From Enterococcus hirae ATCC 9790 (lineage in GTDB: Bacteria; Bacillota; Bacilli; Lactobacillales; Enterococcaceae), in NCBI RefSeq assembly GCF_000271405.2, contig NC_018081.1, positions 41,127-105,126 of the forward strand: a stretch of DNA of 64,000 nucleotides. Direction: 5' to 3'. The translations under genes were made by a program, and so were the position numbers. Shown here in pieces: positions 35,185 to 45,077 of this stretch. Within the stretch, counting starts at the first letter, position 1. Each line of letters begins with the position of its first letter. Under the pieces are notes generated by a model. It saw only the letters and a list, made by a program, of their open reading frames with translations. It had not been told where the DNA came from and did no database searches.

Positions 35185-35424
35185 TGGATCAGAAGCGGTT
35201 GCTTCTTGCTTCTCACCTTCCGCTGAGTCTGCTTCTTTAGTAGCGGAAGTGGATGCTGCCGGCTCATTTGTATTTTCTATTTTTTTCTTCTTTTTGCTCT
35301 TCTTTTTGTTCTTCCTTTTTTTCGTGTTCTGCCAAATATTTCCGGTTGGCCTTTTGCCAAGGAGTTAGATTTTGTTCACCCTCAGATTCATTTGGCAGCT
35401 TGTCTGGCTTTTTTTCTTACTCAC
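35185..35424 (-). pseudogene. divIB: frameshifted N-terminal cytosolic segment of divIB
   Basis: A GTG at 35424 has a ribosome site (AAAGGTGGTG) 17 bases after the murG stop and starts MSKKK. At the A7 run 35409-35415 the frame must slip by -1 to continue as KPDKLPNESEGEQNLTPWQK and NRKYLAEHEKKEEQKEE, typical for enterococcal DivIB. At the second A7 run (35280-35286) a +1 shift returns to the frame of the main ORF (KIENTNEPAAS, then MKKGDSEPFEK). The net frame is restored, giving a 415-residue protein if A8 and A6 were present. Sequencing error, natural mutation or slippage cannot be separated here. Confidence 0.75.
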
Positions 35425-35440
35425 TAAGACCACACCACCT

Positions 35441-36523
35441 TTATTTTTGAATTAATGATTTTACTAGCTCGTACATTCTTTCTGATGCGTCTGGGATTCC
35501 TTGCTGTTTAGAAGCTAAAGACATTTGTTTTTGTAATTGATCATTAGTCATGATCTCTTCAATCGCTTGTTTTAGGGAACGTCCATCTAATTCGTCATCT
35601 TTGATCATCTTCGCTGCATTGTTTTTGACTAAGCTCATTGCATTTTTTGTCTGATGGTCATTCGTCACATAAGGACTTGGAATTAGAATAGCTGGCAAAC
35701 CTAAAGCTGTTAATTCAGCAATCGAAGTCGCACCTGCTCTACCAACCAATAGATCGCTTGATGCCATTACTTCTGCCATTTTATTGATATAAGGCTGTAT
35801 GCTGACATTGGCACAAGCAGGAACTTTCGTTTGGATATCTTTATAATAGCGTTCGCCTGAGGCATACAGAACCTGGTATTCCTGATCGAACGACATTAAA
35901 AATTCTGTTACTGCCTGATTGATTTTTAAAGCCCCTTGACTACCACCAAAAATCAAGACTGTTTTTTTCTCTGGATCAAGTCCATAAGTGGCTAAAATTT
36001 TCGATTTATCCATATCCGCAACTTCTTGCGCCCGAGGATTACCGATCAAAGACGATTTTTCTGCAGGAAAAAATGGAGCAGCATCTTCAAAAGAAAGTGC
36101 GATTCGATCCACATAGCGACTTAAAAATTTATTGGTGATGCCAGGCACACTATTTTGTTCATGGATGATCGTAGGAATCGCTAACTTAGATGCCGCATAG
36201 ACTACTGCACCCGACACGTAGCCCCCAGTCCCAATCACCACATCTGGTTTAAATTCTTTTAAAATTTTTTTTGCTTCTCGAATACTTTTTAAAAAAAGTT
36301 GGATAGTCTTCAGATTATGTAGCGAAAGTTTCCGCTGAAATCCTTGTATTTCTAGCGTACGAAAAGGCATCCCGGTCTCAGGAACAATTTTATTTTCTAA
36401 GCCTCTTTGCGCTCCAACGTACATAAACTCAGTATTCGGCTCTTTTGTTTTTACATAATTGACGAAGGCTAGTGCTGGATAAATATGCCCGCCAGTTCCG
36501 CCACCAGTAACCAAAATTTTCAT
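35441..36523 (-). CDS. murG: UDP-GlcNAc:lipid I GlcNAc transferase MurG
   Basis: Peripheral membrane GT28 enzyme (360 residues) converting lipid I to lipid II. The N-terminal [20 protein letters not shown] is the glycine-rich acceptor-lipid loop. [30 protein letters not shown] and the donor-site [35 protein letters not shown] are fully conserved. It is 16 bases after murD within the dcw operon. Confidence 0.97.
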
Positions 36524-36539
36524 TCATTCTCGCTCGTTT

Positions 36540-37910
36540 CTACTTTTGTATAGTTAGTTTATTGACAGCTTCCATAAACCGTTCGCCTCTAATTTCAAAA
36601 TTAGGGTATTGATCCCAACTTGCATTTGCTGGGGACAATAAGATCGAATCACCCTCTTCACTCAATTCAAGGGCGATCGGTACAGCGGCTTCTGCGTTTT
36701 CAGCTGCCTTGATCACAGGGATACCTGCTTTCTTGCCGGCATCCGCTAATCTATTTTGAGTTTCCCCAAAAGTGATCAACGCTTTGATGCCTTTTAAAGC
36801 TGGTATCAACTCATCAAATGAATTTCCCCGATCCAGACCTCCAGCGATTAATACTAATTGATCTAACTGAAAACCACTTAATGCCATTTTAGTAGCTAAA
36901 ATATTAGTGGCTTTTGAATCGTTATAAAACTTCCTTCCTTGAAATTCCCCCACATACTGTGTACGATGCGGTACTCCATGGAAATGGTGTAAAGCATTTT
37001 TGATCGCTTCATTTGAGATACCATATAATTTAGCAACTGAGATGGCAGCTAGTGCGTTCTCAACATTGTGTGAACCAGGAACACCCAATTCTGTAATATC
37101 CATGATTTTTTCTTGGTTATAGTAGATACTACCATCTAAAGAATAGGCACCTTTAGGTAGTTTTTGTTCCGTCGCAAAAGGTAACACCGTTGCTTTAGTC
37201 TTTTTGCTGAGTTCTCTTAGCTCTTCTTGATTCCAATTCAAAATCAAATAATCTTTCTCTGTCATATTCTGTTGTAAATGCCATTTTGCTTTTACATATT
37301 CTTTTCTCGTTTTGTGGTAATCGATATGAGCCTCATAAATATTGGTTACTACTGCTACATGGGGACGAAAATCAGTGATTCCCATCAATTGGAAACTAGA
37401 TAGTTCCATAACGATTTTATCGTCAGCTGTTGCTTCTTGCGCCACACTACTAGCTGGATAACCGATATTCCCGGCTAGGCGAGCTGTTCCTGGCAAATCA
37501 CCAGCGTTCAATAACAAGCCTGTCATAGTTGTTGTTGTTGTTTTACCATTTGTTCCTGTAATCCCAATAATCGGACATTCCGCTACCTCGTAAGCTAATT
37601 CCACTTCCGTAATTACTGGAATACCCAGTTCTTGTGCTTTTTGAACAAATGGATGACTATACGGAATCCCCGGATTTTTCACCATCAAAGAAAATTCTTC
37701 ATCCAATAATTCAATCGGATGGCTTCCAGCAATCACTTTGACTCCCAGTGATAGCAACTCTTGTGCTTCTGGATTTTCATCAAACGGCTTTCCGTCATTA
37801 ACAGTGACAAGTGCGCCCAACTCATGTAACAGTTTGGCCGCACTAAATCCACTTTTCGCTAATCCAAGAACAAGGACTTTTTTGTTTTCATATATTGAAA
37901 TTTTTTTCAT
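36540..37910 (-). CDS. murD: UDP-N-acetylmuramoylalanine-D-glutamate ligase MurD
   Basis: Cytosolic ATP-dependent ligase (456 residues) that adds D-glutamate to UDP-MurNAc-L-Ala. It has an N-terminal Rossmann-like domain ([17 protein letters not shown]), the ATP loop [16 protein letters not shown] near residue 117, and the C-terminal ligase domain with [22 protein letters not shown] and [21 protein letters not shown]. Length and order between mraY and murG are as expected. Confidence 0.97.
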   Translation of the reverse strand: MKKISIYENKKVLVLGLAKSGFSAAKLLHELGALVTVNDGKPFDENPEAQELLSLGVKVIAGSHPIELLDEEFSLMVKNPGIPYSHPFVQKAQELGIPVITEVELAYEVAECPIIGITGTNGKTTTTTMTGLLLNAGDLPGTARLAGNIGYPASSVAQEATADDKIVMELSSFQLMGITDFRPHVAVVTNIYEAHIDYHKTRKEYVKAKWHLQQNMTEKDYLILNWNQEELRELSKKTKATVLPFATEQKLPKGAYSLDGSIYYNQEKIMDITELGVPGSHNVENALAAISVAKLYGISNEAIKNALHHFHGVPHRTQYVGEFQGRKFYNDSKATNILATKMALSGFQLDQLVLIAGGLDRGNSFDELIPALKGIKALITFGETQNRLADAGKKAGIPVIKAAENAEAAVPIALELSEEGDSILLSPANASWDQYPNFEIRGERFMEAVNKLTIQK

Positions 37911-37923
37911 TTCCTGTCATCTC

Positions 37924-38886
37924 CTACCAAATGAACCATAGTGTTATTAAAGAAGTTACAATACTTACTAACCAAAAAATGATGTCGATCTTCCATTCTG
38001 ACCAACCACACATTTCAAAATGATGATGGATAGGAGACATTTTGAAGATACGTTTTCCTGTTAATTTGAAAGAAGTAACTTGAAGCATTACACTTGCTGT
38101 CTCCATAACATAAATCAAACCAACTAATAACAATGTCCACTCTTGGTTTAGCATAATAGAAATTGCTGCCAATAATCCACCTAATGCCAGAGAACCAACA
38201 TCGCCCATGAATATTTTGGCTGGTTTACGATTATAAGCAAAAAAGCCAAGTAACCCACCAAGCACACTTAAACAAATAACTAAGACATCATATTGTTGCT
38301 GATGCCAAGCAATGATTCCGTACGTTGCAAAAGAGATCGTTCCTAGTCCAGCAACTAATCCGTCAATCCCATCTGTCAGATTAACCGCGTTTGAAAAACC
38401 AACAAGCCAGAAAATAGCAAATACCCCATAGAATAGTCCAAGTGGCAACTCTATTCCAAAGAAATTTAACGTACCAGGATAGCCTTCTGAACGATAGACA
38501 AGATAAAAAATGATCCCGCCAATGATCTGCCCTAGCAGTTTTTGTTTAGAGTTTAGCCCCATGTTTCGTTTTTTAAAGATTTTAATGAAATCATCTAAAA
38601 ATCCGATCACACCATATAAAGCTAAAACAAATAGTAGGATGAAAAGAGTAGGCGTCAACTGATTTTGCCAAGCGCCAACCCAAATTCCGGTTAATATTGC
38701 TGCAACTAAAAACACCAATCCACCCATCGTTGGAGTTCCGGCTTTTACATTATGCCATTTTGGTCCTTCTTCACGAATCGCCTGCCCTTGTTTTTTCATT
38801 TGAAAATACCCAATAAATAGTGGCATTGCTGCAATAGTCATTGCACAACTACTAACGATAGGAATCAATGCTTGTGTCCACTCCAT
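37924..38886 (-). CDS. mraY: phospho-N-acetylmuramoyl-pentapeptide transferase MraY
   Basis: Integral membrane enzyme (320 residues, ten membrane segments) forming lipid I from UDP-MurNAc-pentapeptide and undecaprenyl phosphate. Signatures are [20 protein letters not shown], the aspartate pair in [27 protein letters not shown] and [14 protein letters not shown] start at the ATG at 38886 (MEWTQALIP), the usual N-terminus; an upstream TTG six codons earlier overlaps the ribosome site GGGAG. Confidence 0.97.
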   Translation of the reverse strand: MEWTQALIPIVSSCAMTIAAMPLFIGYFQMKKQGQAIREEGPKWHNVKAGTPTMGGLVFLVAAILTGIWVGAWQNQLTPTLFILLFVLALYGVIGFLDDFIKIFKKRNMGLNSKQKLLGQIIGGIIFYLVYRSEGYPGTLNFFGIELPLGLFYGVFAIFWLVGFSNAVNLTDGIDGLVAGLGTISFATYGIIAWHQQQYDVLVICLSVLGGLLGFFAYNRKPAKIFMGDVGSLALGGLLAAISIMLNQEWTLLLVGLIYVMETASVMLQVTSFKLTGKRIFKMSPIHHHFEMCGWSEWKIDIIFWLVSIVTSLITLWFIW

Positions 38887-38912
38887 ACTCTTTTTCTCTC
38901 CCAATTCTATTC

Positions 38913-41105
38913 TTATTCTTCTAATGTAAAACTTAATTTTTTATCAGTGATTTTTTCATAGGGTGCTAAACTTTGCTCCTTACAGTAACCATCGCCATGG
39001 AAGGTGACTTCAACCCCTAAGATTTTCCCTAACTTCATAATATCTGCTTTGGACCAATCGGTGACATCAGGCATTAGCTTTTCTCCGCCTGTATACAAGA
39101 TCAGTTTTTCGCCAGAAATCAATTGATCACCATTTGCAGTAGATTGTTTCTTCACTTTTTCCCCATCACCTACAACGATAGGTTGCAATCCACTTTTCTG
39201 TGCATCTGCTGCGGCAACGTCAGCACTTAGATTACGGTAATCTGCTACAGTGATTTTTTCTGTTTTTGCTTCTGGTGAATTTTCTTCTTCACTTTCTTGG
39301 AAGTCCATCGCACGTTTCATCAATGGATTAGCGATTTTAGCTAAAGCCATTCGATCGTAAGTCTTAGGATGTTTCATCGTAATGTATAAAACATACTCTG
39401 GATCTTCAGATGGAACCATTTCGACGATGGAATATAAGTATGCTGTATCACCAGTTTGGTACCCACCTTTATCAGAAGCAATCTGTGCCGTACCAGTTTT
39501 AGCTGAAACATTATAACCCGGCACACTATATACCCCATATGCACTACCATAATTTTCGCTTTCAACTACGTCACGCATATATTCTCGTACTTTTTCGGTC
39601 GTTTCTTTTGAAAATGGTTGCCCTAATACTTCCGTTTGCGTTGTACGCTCTTCATTCGTTGCAGGATCTACAACTTTACTGATGTAGCGTGGTTGGATCA
39701 TCGTTCCATTATTTGCGACGGAAGTGAAAGCTTTCATCATTTGGAAATTTGTAACACCAATCGCTTGTCCATAAGAACTCATTGCGCGGTCAACGATATT
39801 TTCCGTTGGCAAAGCACCATTTACTTCATCATCTAGACCTGAATGAGTACTTTGACCAAAACCTAATTTTTGTAGGTAGTTGTACCAAGTACCGCCCATT
39901 CGTTGCTCTAGCATTACCATCCCAACATTACTTGACCAAGATAACGCTTGTCGCATCGTAAGAACTCCTTTTGCTCCAAAATCGTGGTCGTTGATCGTCG
40001 CATCAGCAACTTTTATTTTCCCAGATTGGTACGTTTCATTCTCATTGAATTTCCCTTCTTGGATCGCTGCTGCAGTCGTGAAGACTTTCATAGTTGAACC
40101 AGGCTCATAGCTATCTTGCACTAAGAAATTACGCCAAACAGCATCCTTGCCGGTTAAGCCTTCCATCGTTTCAGGATTAAAAGTAGGTCGTTGACCCATT
40201 GCTAGAATTTCTCCAGTTTTCGCTTTCATCAACATGGCTGTTAATTCTTCTGGTTGGTATTCTTCATTCACTTGATCCATAAGCGTTTCAAGATAACTTT
40301 GTAAACGACTATCCAACGTCGTATAGATATCTTGTCCGTCAACTGCTTTCACTTCTTCTGCCACTGTTCCTGGTAGAGGATTTTGGTAGTTGTCTTTTTG
40401 GTAAACGATCTTCCCATTTTTACCACTTAAAATATCATTATAAGCAGCTTCTAGTCCGAGCTTTCCAACTAAGCCATTTTCATTTTTATCTGGAACAGCA
40501 TAGCCGATAAAGTGGGAAGCAAATTCGCCGTTAGGATACATCCGTGCGGGATGATCTTCAAAATACAGACCGACTACTCCTGCTTTCTTCATATCGTCTT
40601 CTATATTCTGTTTGGTCTCTTGACTGATATTTTTTCCATAAGAACCAAATTCAACTTGATATAGATTATTTTTGGCGCCATCTTTTAAGATTTGTAAGGC
40701 ATCGTTCTTTTCTATAGAGAGATTTTTATTTAGTATCTCGGCGATTTTGTCAAAGTTCTTTTCTTCGGCATACAATTTTTTGTCACCAGAAGTATAAGTT
40801 TTTGAAAGGATTGCTTTGATTGAGTAAGAAGTGGCATCTTCTGCCAAAGCGACCCCATTCCGATCATAGATCGTTCCTCGTTTTGCTTTTACGACCTCGC
40901 TCCCTTTGTAAAGTTGTTCGGTCTTTTCTGCCAAAGAGGTTCCTGCCACGTGACCACCGATCACGATATAAGAAAAACGAACGGCAAATAAAAAGAACAA
41001 TCCAATACTCGTAGCAAATAAAATGATACCTACTTTTTTGCGATTGTTCGTCGGATTTAGATTTTTCTTTTCCATAAACCGCCGGAATTTATTTTTAAGA
41101 CTCAT
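38913..41105 (-). CDS. pbpC: class B penicillin-binding protein (septal transpeptidase) with PASTA domains, PbpC/FtsI type
   Basis: Bitopic transpeptidase (730 residues) cross-linking peptidoglycan at the septum. It has one membrane helix near residues 25-48, a dimerisation/pedestal domain (~70-240), and a transpeptidase domain with active serine S337 in STMK, SSN at 391-393 and AKTGTAQIA near 530. Two PASTA repeats follow the conserved [21 protein letters not shown] from ~620. The position in mraW-ftsL-pbp-mraY matches PbpC of E. faecalis and PBP2x of streptococci. The ATG directly abuts the ftsL stop. Confidence 0.95.
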   Translation of the reverse strand: MSLKNKFRRFMEKKNLNPTNNRKKVGIILFATSIGLFFLFAVRFSYIVIGGHVAGTSLAEKTEQLYKGSEVVKAKRGTIYDRNGVALAEDATSYSIKAILSKTYTSGDKKLYAEEKNFDKIAEILNKNLSIEKNDALQILKDGAKNNLYQVEFGSYGKNISQETKQNIEDDMKKAGVVGLYFEDHPARMYPNGEFASHFIGYAVPDKNENGLVGKLGLEAAYNDILSGKNGKIVYQKDNYQNPLPGTVAEEVKAVDGQDIYTTLDSRLQSYLETLMDQVNEEYQPEELTAMLMKAKTGEILAMGQRPTFNPETMEGLTGKDAVWRNFLVQDSYEPGSTMKVFTTAAAIQEGKFNENETYQSGKIKVADATINDHDFGAKGVLTMRQALSWSSNVGMVMLEQRMGGTWYNYLQKLGFGQSTHSGLDDEVNGALPTENIVDRAMSSYGQAIGVTNFQMMKAFTSVANNGTMIQPRYISKVVDPATNEERTTQTEVLGQPFSKETTEKVREYMRDVVESENYGSAYGVYSVPGYNVSAKTGTAQIASDKGGYQTGDTAYLYSIVEMVPSEDPEYVLYITMKHPKTYDRMALAKIANPLMKRAMDFQESEEENSPEAKTEKITVADYRNLSADVAAADAQKSGLQPIVVGDGEKVKKQSTANGDQLISGEKLILYTGGEKLMPDVTDWSKADIMKLGKILGVEVTFHGDGYCKEQSLAPYEKITDKKLSFTLEE

Positions 41106-41501
41106 TTACTTCACTTTCCTTAAATTGTCGTCATTGATTGACAACCCTTTTTCTTCTGCGATTTTTTTGATTCGTTCAGTACGTGATAATTCATTTTTTT
41201 CCTGTACTAAACTAGTTTTTTCTTGATTTTTTTGAGTGATCTCTGTTTGAATCGTTGTGATTGCTTTTTCGACACCACTAATATTTGTTCGTAACATGAC
41301 TGTTAAGACACATAGTGCGATCACTGAAAAAATAATACTTACTACTGCTAATTTTTCTAAAACAGAAATATGTTTTAGGCGTTTAGCCGGTGATTGAGGG
41401 CGTACGATTTCTTGATTTGAATCTGGCAATTGTTGTTCTGGTTGATCAACCACTTCTGGTAAATCATATGGATATTCTTGGACTTTTTTTAATTCTGCCA
41501 T
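41106..41501 (-). CDS. ftsL: cell division protein FtsL
   Basis: Small bitopic protein (131 residues): a cytosolic N-terminus of ~55 residues, one membrane helix near 56-75 (KLAVVSIIFSVIALCVLTVML), then an extracellular coiled coil rich in Gln, Glu and Lys. It forms the DivIB-DivIC-FtsL complex that activates septal synthesis. Sequence conservation is low in this family; identification rests on topology, size and its place between rsmH and pbpC. Confidence 0.9.
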   Translation of the reverse strand: MAELKKVQEYPYDLPEVVDQPEQQLPDSNQEIVRPQSPAKRLKHISVLEKLAVVSIIFSVIALCVLTVMLRTNISGVEKAITTIQTEITQKNQEKTSLVQEKNELSRTERIKKIAEEKGLSINDDNLRKVK

Positions 41502-41505
41502 TACG

Positions 41506-42465
41506 CTACTCCTCTTTCACTCGTATTTTTTCAGCAATCCGTAATTTTGCACTACGTGATCGATTATTTTCACTTAGTTCTTCTTCTGATGGAAGAATCG
41601 GTTTTCGATTAATCAACTTCAGCTCTGGCTGAAATTCTTCAGGAACAACCGGTAATCCGGGTGGTAAATCTTGAACGGTACTGTATTCTTTGAACATACT
41701 TTTGACAATCCGATCTTCTAATGAATGGAAGGTGATCACACTGATTCTTCCATTGATTTTTAATAGCCGAATCGCCTGTTCTAATGAAGCTTCTTCTGCA
41801 CCTAATTCATCATTTACTGCAATTCTTATTGCTTGGAAAATTCGTTTAGCTGGGTGTCCACCTTTTCTTCTTGCTGGTGCAGGAATCACATCTTTAATGA
41901 TTTCTACTAATTCACCAGTTGTTTGGATCGGATGGATTTTTCTTACTCGTTCAATTTCTCGAGCAATTTGTTTAGAAAATTTTTCTTCGCCATAACGAAA
42001 GAAGATTTTTACTAATTCATTATAGGAATACTCATTAACAACGTCATACGCTGACAGAGGTGCTGATTGATCCATACGCATATCCAAAAGAGCATCCTGA
42101 TGATAACTAAAACCTCTTTCAGCTTCATCTAATTGTGGAGAAGATACGCCTAAATCATACAAAATACCATCGACTTGAGGAACATGCTCTTTTATCTTTG
42201 CTTCTAATTCACGAAAATTCGCTTTGATAAAAGTAACCATACCTTTTTCAATGTATGGGGCTAACCGTACTTTTGCATGATCAATGGCTTTTTGATCCTG
42301 ATCGAATGCATAAAGGTGCCCGTTTGTATTTAATTGGCTCAAAAGATATTCACTATGTCCGGCACCGCCTAGTGTACAGTCTACATAAATGCCATCTGGT
42401 TTGATGTTCAAGCCATCTACCGTTTCTTTCAACATGACTGTATAGTGTTGAAATGTCTCAGTCAT
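41506..42465 (-). CDS. rsmH: 16S rRNA (cytosine1402-N4)-methyltransferase RsmH
   Basis: SAM-dependent methyltransferase (319 residues) modifying C1402 in the ribosomal P site. The N-terminal [36 protein letters not shown] is diagnostic. [45 protein letters not shown] and [15 protein letters not shown] are all conserved. It lies between mraZ and ftsL, the standard dcw order. Confidence 0.97.
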   Translation of the reverse strand: MTETFQHYTVMLKETVDGLNIKPDGIYVDCTLGGAGHSEYLLSQLNTNGHLYAFDQDQKAIDHAKVRLAPYIEKGMVTFIKANFRELEAKIKEHVPQVDGILYDLGVSSPQLDEAERGFSYHQDALLDMRMDQSAPLSAYDVVNEYSYNELVKIFFRYGEEKFSKQIAREIERVRKIHPIQTTGELVEIIKDVIPAPARRKGGHPAKRIFQAIRIAVNDELGAEEASLEQAIRLLKINGRISVITFHSLEDRIVKSMFKEYSTVQDLPPGLPVVPEEFQPELKLINRKPILPSEEELSENNRSRSAKLRIAEKIRVKEE

Positions 42466-42485
42466 TAGTCAGCCTCTTCCTATTC

Positions 42486-42917
42486 TTATAGTCCAAAATC
42501 AATCATATTTTCAGCAATTTCATCAAAGTTTTCTGCTGCCACTTCAGAAAATTCTTGCCATCGTGCCTCATCCCAAATCTCGATTCGATTGGATACACCA
42601 ATGACAACACATTCTTTCGTTAAAGCAGCGTAGTTTCTTAATGTACTGGGAATGTTGATCCGTCCTTGTTTGTCTAATTCACATTCAGTGGCCGCCGAGT
42701 AAAAAAAACGCACAAAAGTTCGAGCATCTTTTTTCGCTAAAGGCATGTCGTTCAGTTTTGTTTCTAAATTCGCCCACTCTTTCATTGGATAGCCAAAAAG
42801 ACAGCCATCTAATCCACGCGTGAGAACGAATTGTTCACCTAACTCTTCACGAAGTTTTGAAGGTACGATCATACGACCTTTTGTATCAATATTATGCCGA
42901 AATTCGCCCATGAACAT
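42486..42917 (-). CDS. mraZ: transcriptional regulator MraZ
   Basis: AbrB-like double-domain DNA-binding protein (143 residues, the exact family length) that represses its own dcw operon. It begins [26 protein letters not shown]. The first repeat is around residues 5-50 and the second starts near [23 protein letters not shown] choose the ATG at 42917, eight bases after GGGGG; the frame extends 18 codons upstream across the promoter and operator, which is not credible. It is the first dcw gene. Confidence 0.95.
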   Translation of the reverse strand: MFMGEFRHNIDTKGRMIVPSKLREELGEQFVLTRGLDGCLFGYPMKEWANLETKLNDMPLAKKDARTFVRFFYSAATECELDKQGRINIPSTLRNYAALTKECVVIGVSNRIEIWDEARWQEFSEVAAENFDEIAENMIDFGL

Positions 42918-42951
42918 TGAAACTACCCCCATCTCTCCACTAACTAAAATT

Positions 42952-42982
42952 AGTCTACCACAATCCCCCACTTTCTACCACC
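42952..42982 (-). promoter_or_regulatory. dcw promoter with tandem MraZ-type operator
   Basis: On the minus strand three 10-base direct repeats, GGTGGTAGAA, AGTGGGGGAT and TGTGGTAGAC (42982 to 42953), share the GTGG core described for MraZ boxes (DGTGG-N5). They overlap an extended -10 (TGGTAGACT, -10 box at 42952-42957). This fits MraZ autorepression of the division cluster. Confidence 0.65.
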
Positions 42983-43033
42983 TTTTATGGGAAATCAGAG
43001 AATAACTTTTTTATTAGTAAAAAAAATTTTAAG

Positions 43034-43079
43034 AATCAAGCTGTAAAAAGTCTTTAAAAAGTCTTTTTACAGCTTGATT
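43034..43079 (-). terminator. terminator between DUF3397 gene and mraZ
   Basis: A near-perfect 17-base inverted repeat (43034-43050 with 43063-43079) built from AATCAAGCTGTAAAAAG. An A-rich stretch on its left gives a T-rich tail in minus-strand transcripts, separating DUF3397 from the dcw operon. Confidence 0.75.
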
Positions 43080-43088
43080 GGCTTTTTA

Positions 43089-43457
43089 TCAAAGATACGA
43101 GAGAAGATTTAAGACGATTAAAACGACATAAAAACCACTTGTTAACAAGAAAGCAAGACGCCAAGTCATTTTAAGATAACGTGAATAGATAATTTCATCA
43201 TAGTAATACGCCTGGAATACAGCGATACAAATCGCCATCAACAAAAGTGAAATCATAAAGAAAGGAAGGAAGGAAACTGTCGCAGAATTGCGTGACAATG
43301 CATGCATCCCTCCCCATAAAAAAGGAACGGCAAGATCAGGCGCTTTGATTTTAAAACGACGATCTAATGAAAAAATTTTCACTAAAAAATTACAGCCAAA
43401 CAACACGATGGCTGGAAAGATATACCAAAATAAAACAAGTGGCGTAAAAGTGCCCAT
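43089..43457 (-). CDS. DUF3397 family membrane protein
   Basis: A 122-residue membrane protein with four hydrophobic segments (about 8-28, 41-52, 60-82 and 98-120), matching the DUF3397 family that lies beside mraZ in Lactobacillales. It includes DRRFKIKAPDLAVPFLWGGMHALS, the conserved cytosolic-loop motif. It is monocistronic, with its own terminator, and divergent from corA. Function is unknown. Confidence 0.8.
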   Translation of the reverse strand: MGTFTPLVLFWYIFPAIVLFGCNFLVKIFSLDRRFKIKAPDLAVPFLWGGMHALSRNSATVSFLPFFMISLLLMAICIAVFQAYYYDEIIYSRYLKMTWRLAFLLTSGFYVVLIVLNLLSYL

Positions 43458-43676
43458 CTAACAAAACTCCCTTTCATAGTTGGTTCAAGTATACCTGATG
43501 TATTTTACACAACTATTTCATTTATTTTAAATTTATAAAGTTTTCTACTATTTTTACTTCTTAGATAAAAATCTAATCCAAATTGTATGAGTCCACTCCT
43601 TTAATACTACCTTTTTCCTGTTCCTAGCAAATCCCATTTTCCAAGCTCTTTCACTGTGTTCTATTCTGATATTCGT

Positions 43677-43682
43677 TATAAT
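43677..43682 (+). promoter_or_regulatory. -10 box of corA promoter
   Basis: A perfect TATAAT about 30 bases before the corA start, with AGGAGG between. The -35 region (around 43655) is weak. Confidence 0.5.
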
Positions 43683-43712
43683 AGATGAAAGAGCGTATTA
43701 GGAGGTTCAAAA

Positions 43713-44669
43713 ATGATCAAGTATTTTTCTATCGAGGATCGACAATTGGTCAATACTCAAAAAGAAACAGCAGATACGATTTGGTATTGCGTCGAACGTC
43801 CAAGTGAAGATGAAATCCAACAAATCACACACCAATTTCAAATTCCGTCTGATTACATTACTTCTATTTTAGACGATGCTGAAAATTCACGAGAAGAAGA
43901 ATTTAATCAGACCAAATTAACAAAACCAGCGTTATTATTATTGCAATACCCGTTTCCAAAAACAAGCCCAAGCGGCTATTTTCAAGTAGATACTTACCCT
44001 TTTTCTATTATTGTGACACCTAAAAAAAAGCTTATCACAATTACGAATCATGAACCACTCTTTTTGAAAAAAGTATTTAGTCAAGCTTTTGCTGAAAATG
44101 ATTTACCAGCCAACTTAAATATCTTCATGCAATTATTGTGGCAAATTACTTTTTCCTACAATACTTATCTCAGCACCTTACAATCGCAATGCGATGTTTT
44201 GGAAAAACAATTGCGTGTCTCAACAGAAAATAGTCAACTGTATCAAATCATGGATATCCAAAAAAGCTTGGTTTATTTCAAAGAAGCAACCACGGCTAAC
44301 TTGACCACTTTAAAAACCTTAGTAAAAAACAAAACGATTCAAGAAAACCACGCTTTAAAAAATCATCTCCATGATGTGATTATTGAAACCGAACAATCAC
44401 GCACTACCGCTCGAATTCAATTAAAACTAGTTGAACAAATGAATCAAACCTTTTCAGCGATTGTTTCTAATAATCTAAATAATATTATGAAAATTTTAAC
44501 TTCTCTAACGATCATCTTAACGATCCCGACCATCATTGGTAGTCTATATGGAATGAATATCAAGCTTCCTATTGCAGGAAGGGACGATGCGTTTTTATGG
44601 ATTATTCTACTGATGATTTTTATCAGTATCGCTACTGCTTATTATTTAAAAAAGGGAAAGTTTTTGTAA
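43713..44669 (+). CDS. CorA-like magnesium/divalent cation transporter
   Basis: A 318-residue member of the CorA family. There is a large N-terminal cytosolic alpha/beta domain, a long stalk helix (~170-250) and two C-terminal membrane helices. The selectivity-filter motif GMN lies just after the first (GSLYGMNIKLP, near residue 282). The protein ends in a basic KKGKFL tail. It forms pentameric channels in known members, mainly for Mg2+ influx. The family also contains Zn2+ exporters, so the exact ion is inferred. It diverges from DUF3397 and is followed by a tiny membrane protein gene. Confidence 0.9.
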   Translation: MIKYFSIEDRQLVNTQKETADTIWYCVERPSEDEIQQITHQFQIPSDYITSILDDAENSREEEFNQTKLTKPALLLLQYPFPKTSPSGYFQVDTYPFSIIVTPKKKLITITNHEPLFLKKVFSQAFAENDLPANLNIFMQLLWQITFSYNTYLSTLQSQCDVLEKQLRVSTENSQLYQIMDIQKSLVYFKEATTANLTTLKTLVKNKTIQENHALKNHLHDVIIETEQSRTTARIQLKLVEQMNQTFSAIVSNNLNNIMKILTSLTIILTIPTIIGSLYGMNIKLPIAGRDDAFLWIILLMIFISIATAYYLKKGKFL

Positions 44670-44738
44670 CCGTCCCCTTGTGAAGAAAAGTAAAAGGAGT
44701 TAAACTAAAGACAACTAAAAAATTTCGAGGTAAAAATT

Positions 44739-44855
44739 ATGCGCGAGAATAAACAAACAAGTACTTTTTCAAAAATCACTAAATTCGTTGTTTGGACCAT
44801 GTTGATCTTAACGATTGGTTCAGTTGTCTTGACTGCAGTTATGAGTGTCATGTAA
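44739..44855 (+). CDS. DUF4044-like 38-residue membrane protein
   Basis: A very short gene starting MRENKQTSTFSKITKFVVW and ending SVVLTAVMSVM. It has a basic N-terminus and one hydrophobic helix of about 20 residues. The pattern matches the DUF4044 family of tiny membrane proteins of Lactobacillales. A GAGG ribosome site stands nine bases upstream and a strong terminator follows 16 bases after the stop. It lies 69 bases behind corA and may be cotranscribed with it. Function is unknown. Confidence 0.7.
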   Translation: MRENKQTSTFSKITKFVVWTMLILTIGSVVLTAVMSVM

Positions 44856-44871
44856 GAATGGCTTAAAAACC

Positions 44872-44918
44872 AACAAGTCCCGCACTTCCCAAAAAGAAGT
44901 GCGGGACTTGTTTTTTAC
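44872..44918 (+). terminator. strong terminator after the DUF4044-like gene
   Basis: A perfect 17-base stem (44872-44888 with 44896-44912), rich in GC (AAGTCCCGCACTTC), with a 7-base loop and TTTTTT behind it. Confidence 0.93.
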
Positions 44919-45077
44919 CTTGCTAGGAAAGAATGTTCGCTTGCTAATGGTTCGTTTTTTATAAGAAAGCCAAGTGTCGTTTTAGTTGCTGCCATACAAG
45001 TAGCATCTCTGAGTCAAATAACTGTTCATTCTAAGATATCCTCTTCTCTTAGACTGCTCAGGCTTCTACCTATTTTT

